DNA of 64,000 nucleotides from Nostoc sp. FACHB-973 (lineage in GTDB: Bacteria > Cyanobacteriota > Cyanobacteriia > Cyanobacteriales > Nostocaceae), in contig NZ_JACJSJ010000025.1 in NCBI RefSeq assembly GCF_014698115.1, positions 29,842 to 93,841 of the forward strand. The letters are read 5' to 3'. The notes below the pieces were generated by a model. That model had not been told where the DNA came from. It searched no databases and saw only the letters and a program-made list of their open reading frames with translations. Of the stretch, positions 1 through 7,332 are shown in pieces. Both the position numbers and the translations under genes were made by a program. Numbering within the stretch: position 1 is the first letter of the stretch; each line of letters opens with the position of its first letter.

Positions 1-372
1 CTACCTAAATATCTTTTCTTAATGGTTGCTCTAACTACAGATGCTCTTAATCGTTACCGTGAGATGCTTCCGGCTATTAAAGGTCGTCTTGCTAATGAAG
101 TTCAACTTTCACCTATAAGAAATGAAGACGAAGCCGTGAAATTATTCCACTTCTACCTAGAACAGGCTAAGATGGAAGCCAAAAATTTTGCACAAAGCAA
201 ACAATTACAAGCAGGAAGTGATGTACTTTTACATGATGATTCTGCTCGGCTCCTATTTCAGAGATTATTGAAAGGTAGTAATATTAAAGGCGTGCGGCAG
301 CGTGATTACCTTAATGCTCTGTATGAAAAAGCAGATGAATCCATCAATGAGTCTATGCAGGCATCCCTTTAA
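1..372 (+). CDS. Hypothetical protein, probably 5'-truncated by the window edge
   Basis: I do not recognise this protein. The first ATG is at 22 and gives 116 residues, but the frame stays open to base 1 and there is no ribosome binding site before the ATG. The gene therefore probably begins outside the window. The product is soluble and mostly helical in appearance, rich in Glu, Lys, Leu and Ala, with no membrane segment and no cysteines. It ends at a TAA followed by a T-rich stretch. Nothing in the neighbourhood suggests a function; the next gene is a tRNA on the opposite strand. Confidence 0.5.
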   Translation, partial: LPKYLFLMVALTTDALNRYREMLPAIKGRLANEVQLSPIRNEDEAVKLFHFYLEQAKMEAKNFAQSKQLQAGSDVLLHDDSARLLFQRLLKGSNIKGVRQRDYLNALYEKADESINESMQASL

Positions 373-519
373 CTAAGTTTTTTTTGAAACTCTTCCTAAT
401 TTTAAAAATTCAATAGGTACTAATCAAAGAACAAATCAGAATTAAGCCGTTGCTCAGAGAAAATCTAAGTCAATGGCTTACATCTTTAATAACATTTGTA
501 AAATCTAATTTTTATCCAA

Positions 520-604
520 CGGAGAAGGGGAGATTCGAACTCCCGGAACCTTTCGGTTCATCTGATTTCAAGTCAGACGCAATCGACCACTCTGCCACCT
601 CTCC
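520..604 (-). tRNA. trnS: tRNA-Ser (anticodon TGA)
   Basis: Read on the minus strand the sequence folds as a class II tRNA. It has a 7-bp acceptor stem (GGAGAGG with CTTCTCC, one G-T pair), an anticodon loop CTTGAAA giving TGA, a long variable arm (AACCGAAAGGTT region) and a T arm containing GTTCGAATC. The discriminator base is G at 520 and CCA is not encoded. The long variable arm and the G discriminator fit serine. Confidence 0.95.
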
Positions 605-680
605 AATAAACTGTCGAGCTAGGGGCAACTCACATTTGTAGGTTTGCACCAAAGCTGACAGATAATACTATATCCTATCA

Positions 681-1640
681 CTACGCAGGTTGCACTACTG
701 AATGCGATCGCTCATAGAAAATTTCTTCTGACACCACCTGAAAGTCATTCCCCACCCACACCAAGGAGGCTTGGGTAATCACACCCGCTTCTAAAGAAAC
801 CAAGGAAAAATTACGCAGCTTCTCGCCGTCATTTTCCACTATCCTGGGCACAGTAGCCGCATTCAAGTAAATTGTTCCCTCTGGACTTCTAAAAACGGGC
901 TTTCGCAGTTCTTTCTTGGTGTGCCGTAAAGTTCGGTGCATGTGACCAAATGTCACCAGGGGAATAGTCTTACCAGCAGTCAGAGCCTGAGAAATCGCCT
1001 CGGCAAAATCTGGATCGCCAAAGTCGCCGCCAATTGGGTGCCAGTCTTTGCCGCAGGGGTCTTCTGGTCGATCGCCTAACCCACTAGGCCCGTTATGACC
1101 GAGAAAAATAATCGTCTGGTAAGCAGCGCTTTTCACCGCTTTGACGATGCGATCGCCAGATTCTTCCAAATCTGTGATCCCGTAACGTTCGCGGCAGATT
1201 TCCGCAAATTTCCATTCCGGCCCACCCCAAGTAAAGGGACGACCCCCCACTACAGTTAATTCCCAAGCCGGGAAATCTAATTTACCGTAACCGACATGGG
1301 CAGAACCTAATAAATCGAGTTGTTCCTGTACCCAGTCTTCCTTAGAGCGGTCGTAGGGGCACTTTTTGCGTCCCCATTCCGTAGCTGTGAACCAGGCATC
1401 GTGGTTGCCCATGACTGCTGCTTTGGGAATATCGAGGGAAGCGATCGCTTTGACTACTTCCACCGACTCGTTACCAAAATCCCCAACAAACAGCACTAAA
1501 TCAACACCCAGATGCTTGAGTGCAATGCCATCTTCTACTTCCCATTGGTCGTGAACATCTCCAACTACAGCAATTTTGAGGGTTATCGAATGAGTTTTCT
1601 GACTGGTCATGCCACTTTCCTTGCCGTCTTTCTCCAGCAT
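681..1640 (-). CDS. Metallophosphoesterase, cyanobacterial type
   Basis: Calcineurin-like phosphoesterase of 319 residues. The metal-binding motifs of the family appear in order: GDVHD near residue 27, GDFGNE near 53, GNHDAW near 78, GHNGPSG in the middle and GHMHR near 233. Such enzymes hydrolyse phosphomonoesters or diesters with two metal ions; the substrate here is unknown. From memory, this resembles a metallophosphoesterase family conserved in cyanobacteria and plastid-bearing plants. The ATG at 1640 opens the frame. A second ATG eleven codons in (MTSQKT) lies just after a GGAAAG stretch and may be the real start. The gene is divergent from nadA, sharing a 119-bp upstream region. Confidence 0.88.
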   Translation of the reverse strand: MLEKDGKESGMTSQKTHSITLKIAVVGDVHDQWEVEDGIALKHLGVDLVLFVGDFGNESVEVVKAIASLDIPKAAVMGNHDAWFTATEWGRKKCPYDRSKEDWVQEQLDLLGSAHVGYGKLDFPAWELTVVGGRPFTWGGPEWKFAEICRERYGITDLEESGDRIVKAVKSAAYQTIIFLGHNGPSGLGDRPEDPCGKDWHPIGGDFGDPDFAEAISQALTAGKTIPLVTFGHMHRTLRHTKKELRKPVFRSPEGTIYLNAATVPRIVENDGEKLRNFSLVSLEAGVITQASLVWVGNDFQVVSEEIFYERSHSVVQPA

Positions 1641-1759
1641 AGGAAACTCAGCCGGATTTGGACATAATCTCTAAGAAATCAACCACCCACTATTTTTGGT
1701 AAAAACTACTATAATTAATCAACAAGACAAAAAATTGCAACTGAGAGCAACCCCTAACT

Positions 1760-2734
1760 GTGTTTACCACTGCACTAGCTCAACGAGAAAAAACCCAACC
1801 GGGCGAACTACCATTAGATTTGTTTACCGCCATTGAGAGTCTGAAAAAAGAACTTAACGCGGTGATTCTGGCGCATTATTATCAAGAGCCGGATATTCAG
1901 GATATTGCAGATTTTATTGGGGATTCATTACAACTGGCCAAAGCAGCAGAAAAGACCAGTGCAGATGTGATCGTCTTTGCCGGTGTTCACTTCATGGCAG
2001 AAACAGCAAAGATACTGAATCCCGATAAATTAGTGCTTTTACCAGATTTGAACGCTGGTTGCTCTTTGGCAGATAGTTGTCCACCAGAGGCATTTGCAGC
2101 TTTTAAAGCAGCGCATCCAGATCATCTGGTGGTGTCTTACATCAACTGCTCTGCTGACATTAAGGCAATGAGCGATATTATTTGTACTAGTTCCAATGCC
2201 GTCAAGATTGTACAGCAAATACCGAAAGAGCAGCCGATTATTTTTGCCCCAGACAGAAATTTGGGGCGCTACGTCATGGAACAGACTGGACGAAACTTGG
2301 TGCTGTGGCAAGGTAGCTGTGTTGTCCATGAAACCTTTTCAGAAAAGAAAATTGTCGAGTTAAAAATTGCCCATCCAGAAGCAGAGGCGATCGCCCACCC
2401 AGAATGTGAAACTAGTGTGTTGCGCCACGCCAGCTTTATCGGTTCCACAGCAGCTTTACTTAAACATTGTCAAAACAGCCCCGCCCAGGAATTTATCGTG
2501 GCAACGGAGCCTGGAATCATTCACCAAATGCAAAAACTAGCTCCCCAAAAGCGCTTCATTCCCGCCCCGCCCATGAATAACTGCGCTTGTAACGAATGTC
2601 CATTCATGCGGTTAAACACCCTAGAAAAGCTCTACTGGGCAATGAAAAATCGCACTCCCGAAATCACCATGTCAGAAGATATCCGCCTTGCTGCACTGCG
2701 ACCAATGCAACGAATGCTGGAGATGAGCGTGTAG
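1760..2734 (+). CDS. nadA: Quinolinate synthase NadA
   Basis: Condenses iminoaspartate with dihydroxyacetone phosphate to form quinolinate, the second step of de novo NAD synthesis, using a [4Fe-4S] cluster in the cytoplasm. The 324 residues show the family start ([20 protein letters not shown]) and three conserved cysteine sites expected to hold the cluster: Cys101 in AGCSLAD, Cys187 in GSCVVHE, and the CACNEC group at 275-280. The start is GTG at 1760. Length is normal for the family. No nadB or nadC gene is adjacent, so the gene seems to stand alone, divergent from the metallophosphoesterase. Confidence 0.96.
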   Translation: MFTTALAQREKTQPGELPLDLFTAIESLKKELNAVILAHYYQEPDIQDIADFIGDSLQLAKAAEKTSADVIVFAGVHFMAETAKILNPDKLVLLPDLNAGCSLADSCPPEAFAAFKAAHPDHLVVSYINCSADIKAMSDIICTSSNAVKIVQQIPKEQPIIFAPDRNLGRYVMEQTGRNLVLWQGSCVVHETFSEKKIVELKIAHPEAEAIAHPECETSVLRHASFIGSTAALLKHCQNSPAQEFIVATEPGIIHQMQKLAPQKRFIPAPPMNNCACNECPFMRLNTLEKLYWAMKNRTPEITMSEDIRLAALRPMQRMLEMSV

Positions 2735-2756
2735 TTAGGATAAGTTTCTACAAATT

Positions 2757-2785
2757 GTAGAGACGTGGTTTTATTGCGTCTCTAC
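2757..2785 (+). terminator. Inverted repeat after nadA, possible terminator
   Basis: A 9-bp perfect stem (GTAGAGACG / CGTCTCTAC) with an 11-base T-rich loop lies 22 bases after the nadA stop and is followed by an A/T-rich stretch containing TTTATTTTTTC. It could end nadA transcription. A related GTAGAGACG sequence at about 21240 suggests that this is also a dispersed palindromic repeat, so the terminator role is inferred. Confidence 0.5.
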
Positions 2786-2858
2786 CAAAAATTTATTTTT
2801 TCTACCCACTTGCAATTTCTAAAAGCTAGTGCTATGATGTTAAATCGTGAGACAAATC

Positions 2859-2941
2859 GGGTCGGTGTCCGAGTGGTTAATGGAGACGGACTGTAAATCC
2901 GTTGGCTAGCGCCTACGCTGGTTCAAATCCAGCCCGGCCCA
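2859..2941 (+). tRNA. trnY: tRNA-Tyr (anticodon GTA)
   Basis: Class II tRNA with a 7-bp acceptor stem (GGGTCGG with CCGGCCC, one T-G pair), anticodon loop CTGTAAA giving GTA, a variable arm around GGCTAGCGCC and a T arm with GTTCAAATC. The discriminator base is A at 2941 and no CCA is encoded. It lies 85 bases upstream of tRNA-Thr on the same strand, so the two may be transcribed together. Confidence 0.95.
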
Positions 2942-3026
2942 CCTCTTACGAATGAATAATAAGTTATAATGGCTGGGTAACATTCAAACTGCCCAGCATT
3001 ATACCTTAAGAACAAAAACTATTTTC

Positions 3027-3098
3027 GCCCGTGTGGCTCAGTGGTAGAGCACACCCTTGGTAAGGGTGAGGTCACGAGTTCAATCCTCGTCACGGGCT
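3027..3098 (+). tRNA. trnT: tRNA-Thr (anticodon GGT)
   Basis: Cloverleaf of 72 bases. The acceptor stem is GCCCGTG with CACGGGC, the anticodon loop is TTGGTAA giving GGT, and the T arm contains GTTCAATCC. The discriminator base is T at 3098 and CCA is not encoded. It follows tRNA-Tyr on the same strand. Confidence 0.95.
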
Positions 3099-3182
3099 TT
3101 GTCCAGAGGTATTTACCAGTTGTAAAACATCCTAGATTGTCCTAAACGTGTCTTAAGTACAGGAAAAACTAAGGATGCTTTG

Positions 3183-3497
3183 CTAGGAATTGACTTTTGA
3201 CTTTTGACTTTTAACTTCCCCGAACGCGAGTGCGTCTCGCTCCAGAAGGGGCTGACCCTCACTGCCAAACTGCCAACCGTGATATAAACACTCAATTTTG
3301 CCGTCAATAATTTGTCGTTCAGAAAATTTGGCTGTACGGTGAGGACAACGATCTGTTAAACACATAAATTGTCCATCTTTGTTTTTGAACGTACAAGGAA
3401 AAGCTATGAGGGCGGTTGGTGGACAAGTCTTGCACAAACGTAACGGTATACCAACATTGCCTCCAGTTAAATTCTTGCTTCTCCTCAAGTGTCTCAA
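3183..3497 (-). pseudogene. Broken Rieske-type oxygenase fragment
   Basis: This stretch encodes only a Rieske [2Fe-2S] domain. Both ligand pairs are visible, CPH in DRCPHRTAKFSER and CLYH in ECLYHGWQFGSEGQP, in the form typical of cyanobacterial pheophorbide-a-oxygenase-like or vanillate-demethylase-like oxygenases. Those enzymes are usually several hundred residues and carry a mononuclear iron domain after the Rieske domain. Here the frame runs directly into repeat-like DNA made of TTTGACTT units. The N-terminal part also does not match the expected leader, which suggests a frameshift. It is most likely a decayed remnant, although a free-standing small ferredoxin-like protein cannot be excluded. 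Confidence 0.7.
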
Positions 3498-3670
3498 AGG
3501 TAGAAATTGGTGGTGTCGCCTGTAGTGTCTCTGTTTATAATGTCATCGTTTTCTCCAGGTTTCTATGATTTTATACCCAACACACAAGGGACTAACACTT
3601 TTTTTAGTGCGATCAGCTTGCCTTGCTGGAGAGCGATCGCGTAGCACCAATAACGCTATATATTTAAGTT

Positions 3671-4084
3671 ATGCTGCAAATATCAAATATTATCATTATC
3701 CCCGATAGTGAACTCGAAATTAGCGCGATTCGTTCTCAAGGAGCAGGGGGTCAAAATGTCAACAAGGTTTCTACTGCCATCCACTTACGCTTTGACATTG
3801 AGGGTTCATCACTACCCGCTTTTTATAAAGAACAGCTTTTGAAGCTCAACGACCGACGCATTACCCAAGAGGGAGTCATTGTGATCAAAGCCCAAGAATA
3901 CCGCAGCCAAGAGCAGAATCGGGAAGAGGCTTTGAAAAGACTTCAAGAACTTATTAAAAGCGTAGTCGTGCTGAAGAAAAAACGCAAACCTACCAAACCA
4001 ACTCGCAGTTCTCAAAAAAAACGTCTTGATAGTAAAACTAAGCGAGGACAGATTAAGTCCATCAGAAGGCAGGCTATTGATTAA
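3671..4084 (+). CDS. arfB: Ribosome rescue peptidyl-tRNA hydrolase ArfB
   Basis: Codon-independent release factor homologue (YaeJ/ICT1 family). It enters the A site of stalled ribosomes and hydrolyses peptidyl-tRNA. The catalytic GGQ lies at residues 26-28 in [12 protein letters not shown]. The C-terminal tail ([17 protein letters not shown] and after) is strongly basic, as needed for binding in the empty mRNA channel. Length (137 residues) fits the family, which lacks the codon-recognition domain of RF1 and RF2. The gene stands alone between the Rieske remnant and gshA. Confidence 0.93.
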   Translation: MLQISNIIIIPDSELEISAIRSQGAGGQNVNKVSTAIHLRFDIEGSSLPAFYKEQLLKLNDRRITQEGVIVIKAQEYRSQEQNREEALKRLQELIKSVVVLKKKRKPTKPTRSSQKKRLDSKTKRGQIKSIRRQAID

Positions 4085-4367
4085 AAGGCGAATGCTTTGA
4101 TAAGTGTTTGGTCTGCGCTAATGGTTTTTAACAATCAATTTTAATCAACACAGACGGCCTAAAACCATACGGTGCGTACATATAATTGGATATTTTTAGT
4201 ACAAAATATTAATAATTTTTCAGAGGACAACCTCACAAATCTGTCGTCCTGATTTGGGATGAATTGGGGATTCAATGATTCTTAACCTTTGATTGAATCA
4301 AAGATAGATCCAGAGATTCGTCTAATTCGATACAATTTATAGGCAACAGAGAGCCAAGGAGAACAAG

Positions 4368-5507
4368 GTGGTCTTATTAAAAGGCTTTGAGATTGAGATG
4401 TATACTGGCACGCCTCAAGGTGAAATCGTTGGTCTCTCCGACAAAATTGTTGCAGCTTTGGATGGATTTGTTCGGGAGCCAGATAGCCGCAACGTGGAAT
4501 ACATAACCCAGCCATCGGCTAATTACGAGAATTTATTGTGTGCCCTATTGCGTCCCAGGCGGACGCTGCGAAACTACCTCGATCGCTTGGGCAATTACAC
4601 CCTGATACCAGGGAGTACCTTGTCCTTGGCTGGGAGCGATCGCTTTGTGCGTTCCGATCCAGCTAACCCCTATCATGACTACATTGAGCAAACCTACGGT
4701 ACAAAAGTAGTCACTGCCAGCGTACACATAAATATAGGCATTAGCGACCCAGAAATATTAATGCGGGCGTGTCGGGTAATTCGTCTAGAAGCACCTTTAT
4801 TTTTAGCCTTGAGTGCCTCATCTCCCTTCTTGGACGGCAAAGCTACTGGCTATCACTCTACCCGTTGGGGTTTGTTCCCGCAGACGCCTAGCCACGTGCC
4901 GTTATTTGCCAGCCATGCTCATCATATCCAGTGGGTGGAAAATCAACTAGCTGCTGGAACAATGCAAAATGTGCGGCATTTATGGGCATCAGTGCGACCA
5001 AATGGCGATCGCCGTCCCTACGATTTAAATCGGTTAGAACTGCGAATTTGTGATTTAGTTACAGATCCCATTTCCTTACTAGCGATTACTGCCGCCTTAG
5101 AAGCGCGTCTGTTACAAATAATCGAAAATCCTAGCATCGACCCATTAACCCAAAGCACCTTTTCTGCCGAAGAACTCGTTACTCTAACTGCTGACAACGA
5201 AGCAGCAGCTGCTGCTGCTAGTCTTGATGCTCAGCTAACCCATTGGCAAGATGGCAGAAGCATCACAGCGAGAAATTGGATTGGCGAAATTTACGAAGAT
5301 GTTTGGGCGATCGCTAAACAACAAGGCTTCAGCTGTTTCCTTTCACCTTTGCACAAAATTCTCCGCGAAGGCAATGAAGCTCAACAGTGGTTACAGTTAC
5401 ACGCAGTCGGTTTTGACAGCCAGTGCGTCATCACCCAGGCTATTATTGCCACCCAAGAACGGGAAATCGAACTCGAAGATAAATTGTGTTCCTCCCTGCT
5501 GGCGTAG
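4368..5507 (+). CDS. gshA: Glutamate-cysteine ligase, cyanobacterial type
   Basis: First enzyme of glutathione synthesis, joining glutamate and cysteine with ATP. The N-terminus (LLKGFEIEMYTG) and blocks such as DSRNVEYITQPS, TLIPGSTLSL and ASVHINIGI match, from memory, the cyanobacterial GshA family, which differs from the E. coli type. At 379 residues it is full length. The start is GTG at 4368, supported by AAGGAG at 4356-4361. The gene is monocistronic and is followed by GGGGACT-type tandem repeats. Glutathione is abundant in cyanobacteria and serves in redox and peroxide defence. Confidence 0.92.
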   Translation: MVLLKGFEIEMYTGTPQGEIVGLSDKIVAALDGFVREPDSRNVEYITQPSANYENLLCALLRPRRTLRNYLDRLGNYTLIPGSTLSLAGSDRFVRSDPANPYHDYIEQTYGTKVVTASVHINIGISDPEILMRACRVIRLEAPLFLALSASSPFLDGKATGYHSTRWGLFPQTPSHVPLFASHAHHIQWVENQLAAGTMQNVRHLWASVRPNGDRRPYDLNRLELRICDLVTDPISLLAITAALEARLLQIIENPSIDPLTQSTFSAEELVTLTADNEAAAAAASLDAQLTHWQDGRSITARNWIGEIYEDVWAIAKQQGFSCFLSPLHKILREGNEAQQWLQLHAVGFDSQCVITQAIIATQEREIELEDKLCSSLLA

Positions 5508-5519
5508 TCCAAGGTTTTA

Positions 5520-5810
5520 GCGATTGGGGACTGGGGACTGGGGACTGGGAGATGAGGCAATACTGCGTAGGTTTTGGAATTTCTTGGTTGAGGCAAGCTG
5601 TTCAATAGCCGGGGGAGAAATGGAGGCAGGGGAGGAGTTTTACCTCCCCTGCAACGCCAGCCTCCCCTGCCTCCCCTGCTTATCCGAGCAGTATTGGGAG
5701 ATGAGGGAGTGTGAGGAGATTAGAAAAAAGCTTCCAGCTTCCTAACCTTCCTACACCTCCCACACTCGCAATGCCCCAATCCCCAATCCCCATGCCCAAT
5801 GCCCAATTGT
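5520..5810 (+). repeat. Short tandem repeats of GGGGACT and CCTCCCCTG type
   Basis: The 570 bases between gshA and trmL hold no convincing gene. From 5524 there are tandem GGGGACT heptamers, then G-rich and C-rich blocks (around 5610-5690) that could pair with each other, and a final run of CCCCAATCCC units near 5775-5810. Such arrays are typical of filamentous cyanobacteria. The remaining bases, about 5810-6077, are A/T-rich and probably carry the trmL promoter. Confidence 0.75.
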
Positions 5811-6077
5811 CTTCCAACAAATGGTAGATTTTTGGTAAACAATACTCAGTGGAAAAGACACAAGCAACTACTCAATCTACATAAAACTTAATATTTGCTG
5901 AAATCAGCCAAATATGCTCTCAGGCAGTGTTCTGAGAGGGTTTGCGCTTCGTTTTAAAAATCTAATCGATGGTGAATGCTTGATTATTATTAACAAAACC
6001 TATCAATAGCCTCTACCTTTTGGTAGATTTTACATTGACAAGAAATTATTTTATACAATACGTAAATTATACGGACA

Positions 6078-6539
6078 ATGCCCCAGGTAGTTTTAGTTAA
6101 CCCACAAATTCCTCCTAATACAGGTAACATTGCTCGTACCTGTGCAGCTACGGATACGGAGTTACATTTAGTGGGACCTTTAGGATTTGAAATTAGCGAT
6201 CGCTACCTCAAAAGAGCTGGCTTAGATTACTGGCCTTATGTCAAGCTGCACTACCATGAATCGTTAGAAGCCTTTAAAACAGTACGTCGTGAGCGTGGAG
6301 GCAGATGGCTGGGTTATAGTGTCGCCGGAAATATTAATTACGTCAGCTTTCAATTTCAAGCCGATGATTGGTTGCTATTTGGTAGTGAAACCACTGGCTT
6401 AGCACAAGAAGTTCTGTCAGATTGCGATGCTACTCTGTATATTCCGATGAGTCAACCTGGCGTTCGTAGCTTGAATCTCTCAGTCAGTGTGGCAATCGGT
6501 TTGTTTGAAACTCGTCGTCAGTTAGGCTATTTACAATAG
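6078..6539 (+). CDS. trmL: tRNA (cytidine/uridine-34-2'-O)-methyltransferase TrmL
   Basis: SPOUT-class methyltransferase that 2'-O-methylates the wobble base of certain leucine tRNAs using S-adenosylmethionine. The 153-residue length fits the minimal TrmL form. The three trefoil-knot motifs are visible: NPQIPPNTGNIARTC near the N-terminus, LLFGSETTGL near residue 100, and IPMSQPGVRSLNLSVSVAI near the C-terminus. The start is the ATG at 6078. No close operon partner is present; about 800 bases separate it from the M23 peptidase gene. Confidence 0.93.
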   Translation: MPQVVLVNPQIPPNTGNIARTCAATDTELHLVGPLGFEISDRYLKRAGLDYWPYVKLHYHESLEAFKTVRRERGGRWLGYSVAGNINYVSFQFQADDWLLFGSETTGLAQEVLSDCDATLYIPMSQPGVRSLNLSVSVAIGLFETRRQLGYLQ

Positions 6540-7036
6540 TTGCTTACCTAAACTACTATAAGTATATATACTGAATGATTTTCTAGAAACCAATCAGATG
6601 ACTGATTTGTGCCAGCAAAAACTTTCCTGGTTATCGTAAAAACAATGTAAAAAAAGAACCCAAAAATGTGTTTTTGAACAAATTGTAGTGGAAGATACTT
6701 ACAAGAAGGGTAAGCTTATTATAAGAAATTTGTATATAAAACTTGGGATAATGCCAAATTTGAATGATAGATTTTGATGAATTTGCAGCATTCCATATTG
6801 GGGAACAAAAGGGGTAAAATTCATTCATGTAGCCCATTTGAGCTATTTTTGCTCAGATGACCCTAAGATTGCTCCCCAAAAGTAGCCGATAGTTAATACG
6901 GTTGTTTTTTAGGGAATAATCAACGTAAAGTCTCGTGTTGGGAAGACGGATTGTGTAGAAATTTCTTGAAGATATCTACAGCAGGGGGCATCGCTTTTCC
7001 AGAAGTCGCAGCAATTTAATTCTCGGCAGCGACTAT

Positions 7037-7089
7037 GGACTTGACAGACTATTTGCCAAGTCCCCGCGATTGACGCAAGACAAGCGCGG
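7037..7089 (+). promoter_or_regulatory. Two consecutive hairpins in the leader of the M23 peptidase gene
   Basis: The long region between trmL and the peptidase gene (6540-7332) contains no convincing gene. At 7037-7063 GGACTTG pairs with CAAGTCC, and immediately after it, at 7064-7089, CCGCG pairs with CGCGG. Both would lie in the 5' leader of the peptidase mRNA if transcription starts upstream. I looked for the conserved boxes of the ydaO/yuaA (c-di-AMP) riboswitch, which often precedes cell-wall hydrolase genes, and did not find them. The regulatory role is inferred. Confidence 0.3.
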
Positions 7090-7332
7090 ATAAAGGAAAA
7101 AAGAGAAACGTCCTAAATGGTGTGAGGAGTGGTTCGGACAAGTAAACACAGCAATTTTTAAGTTTTGCTAACACATGTGAACTTGTCTAAATCAGAGAAG
7201 CAGGTTAATCTTGCGTAAGCATCTCTGGTGAATGTGATCTTGATCTATCGTTCGTTGTGATCTAAGTCATTGACTAGTATCCAACTGAAAAATCGAGGTC
7301 AGTTAAGCGCTAGTGATCATAGGAGGTCGTCT

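Noticed and set aside
450..641. 63-codon forward frame
   Set aside because: It lies across tRNA-Ser on the other strand and has no ribosome binding site; it is a by-product of the tRNA sequence.
5524..5745. 73-codon forward frame after gshA
   Set aside because: It is made of GGGGACT and CCTCCCC tandem repeats.
6631..6837. 68-codon minus-strand frame between trmL and the peptidase gene
   Set aside because: A/T-driven composition, no ribosome binding site and no similarity that I recognise.
7037..7332. c-di-AMP (ydaO) riboswitch before the M23 peptidase
   Set aside because: The conserved boxes could not be found; only simple hairpins are present.
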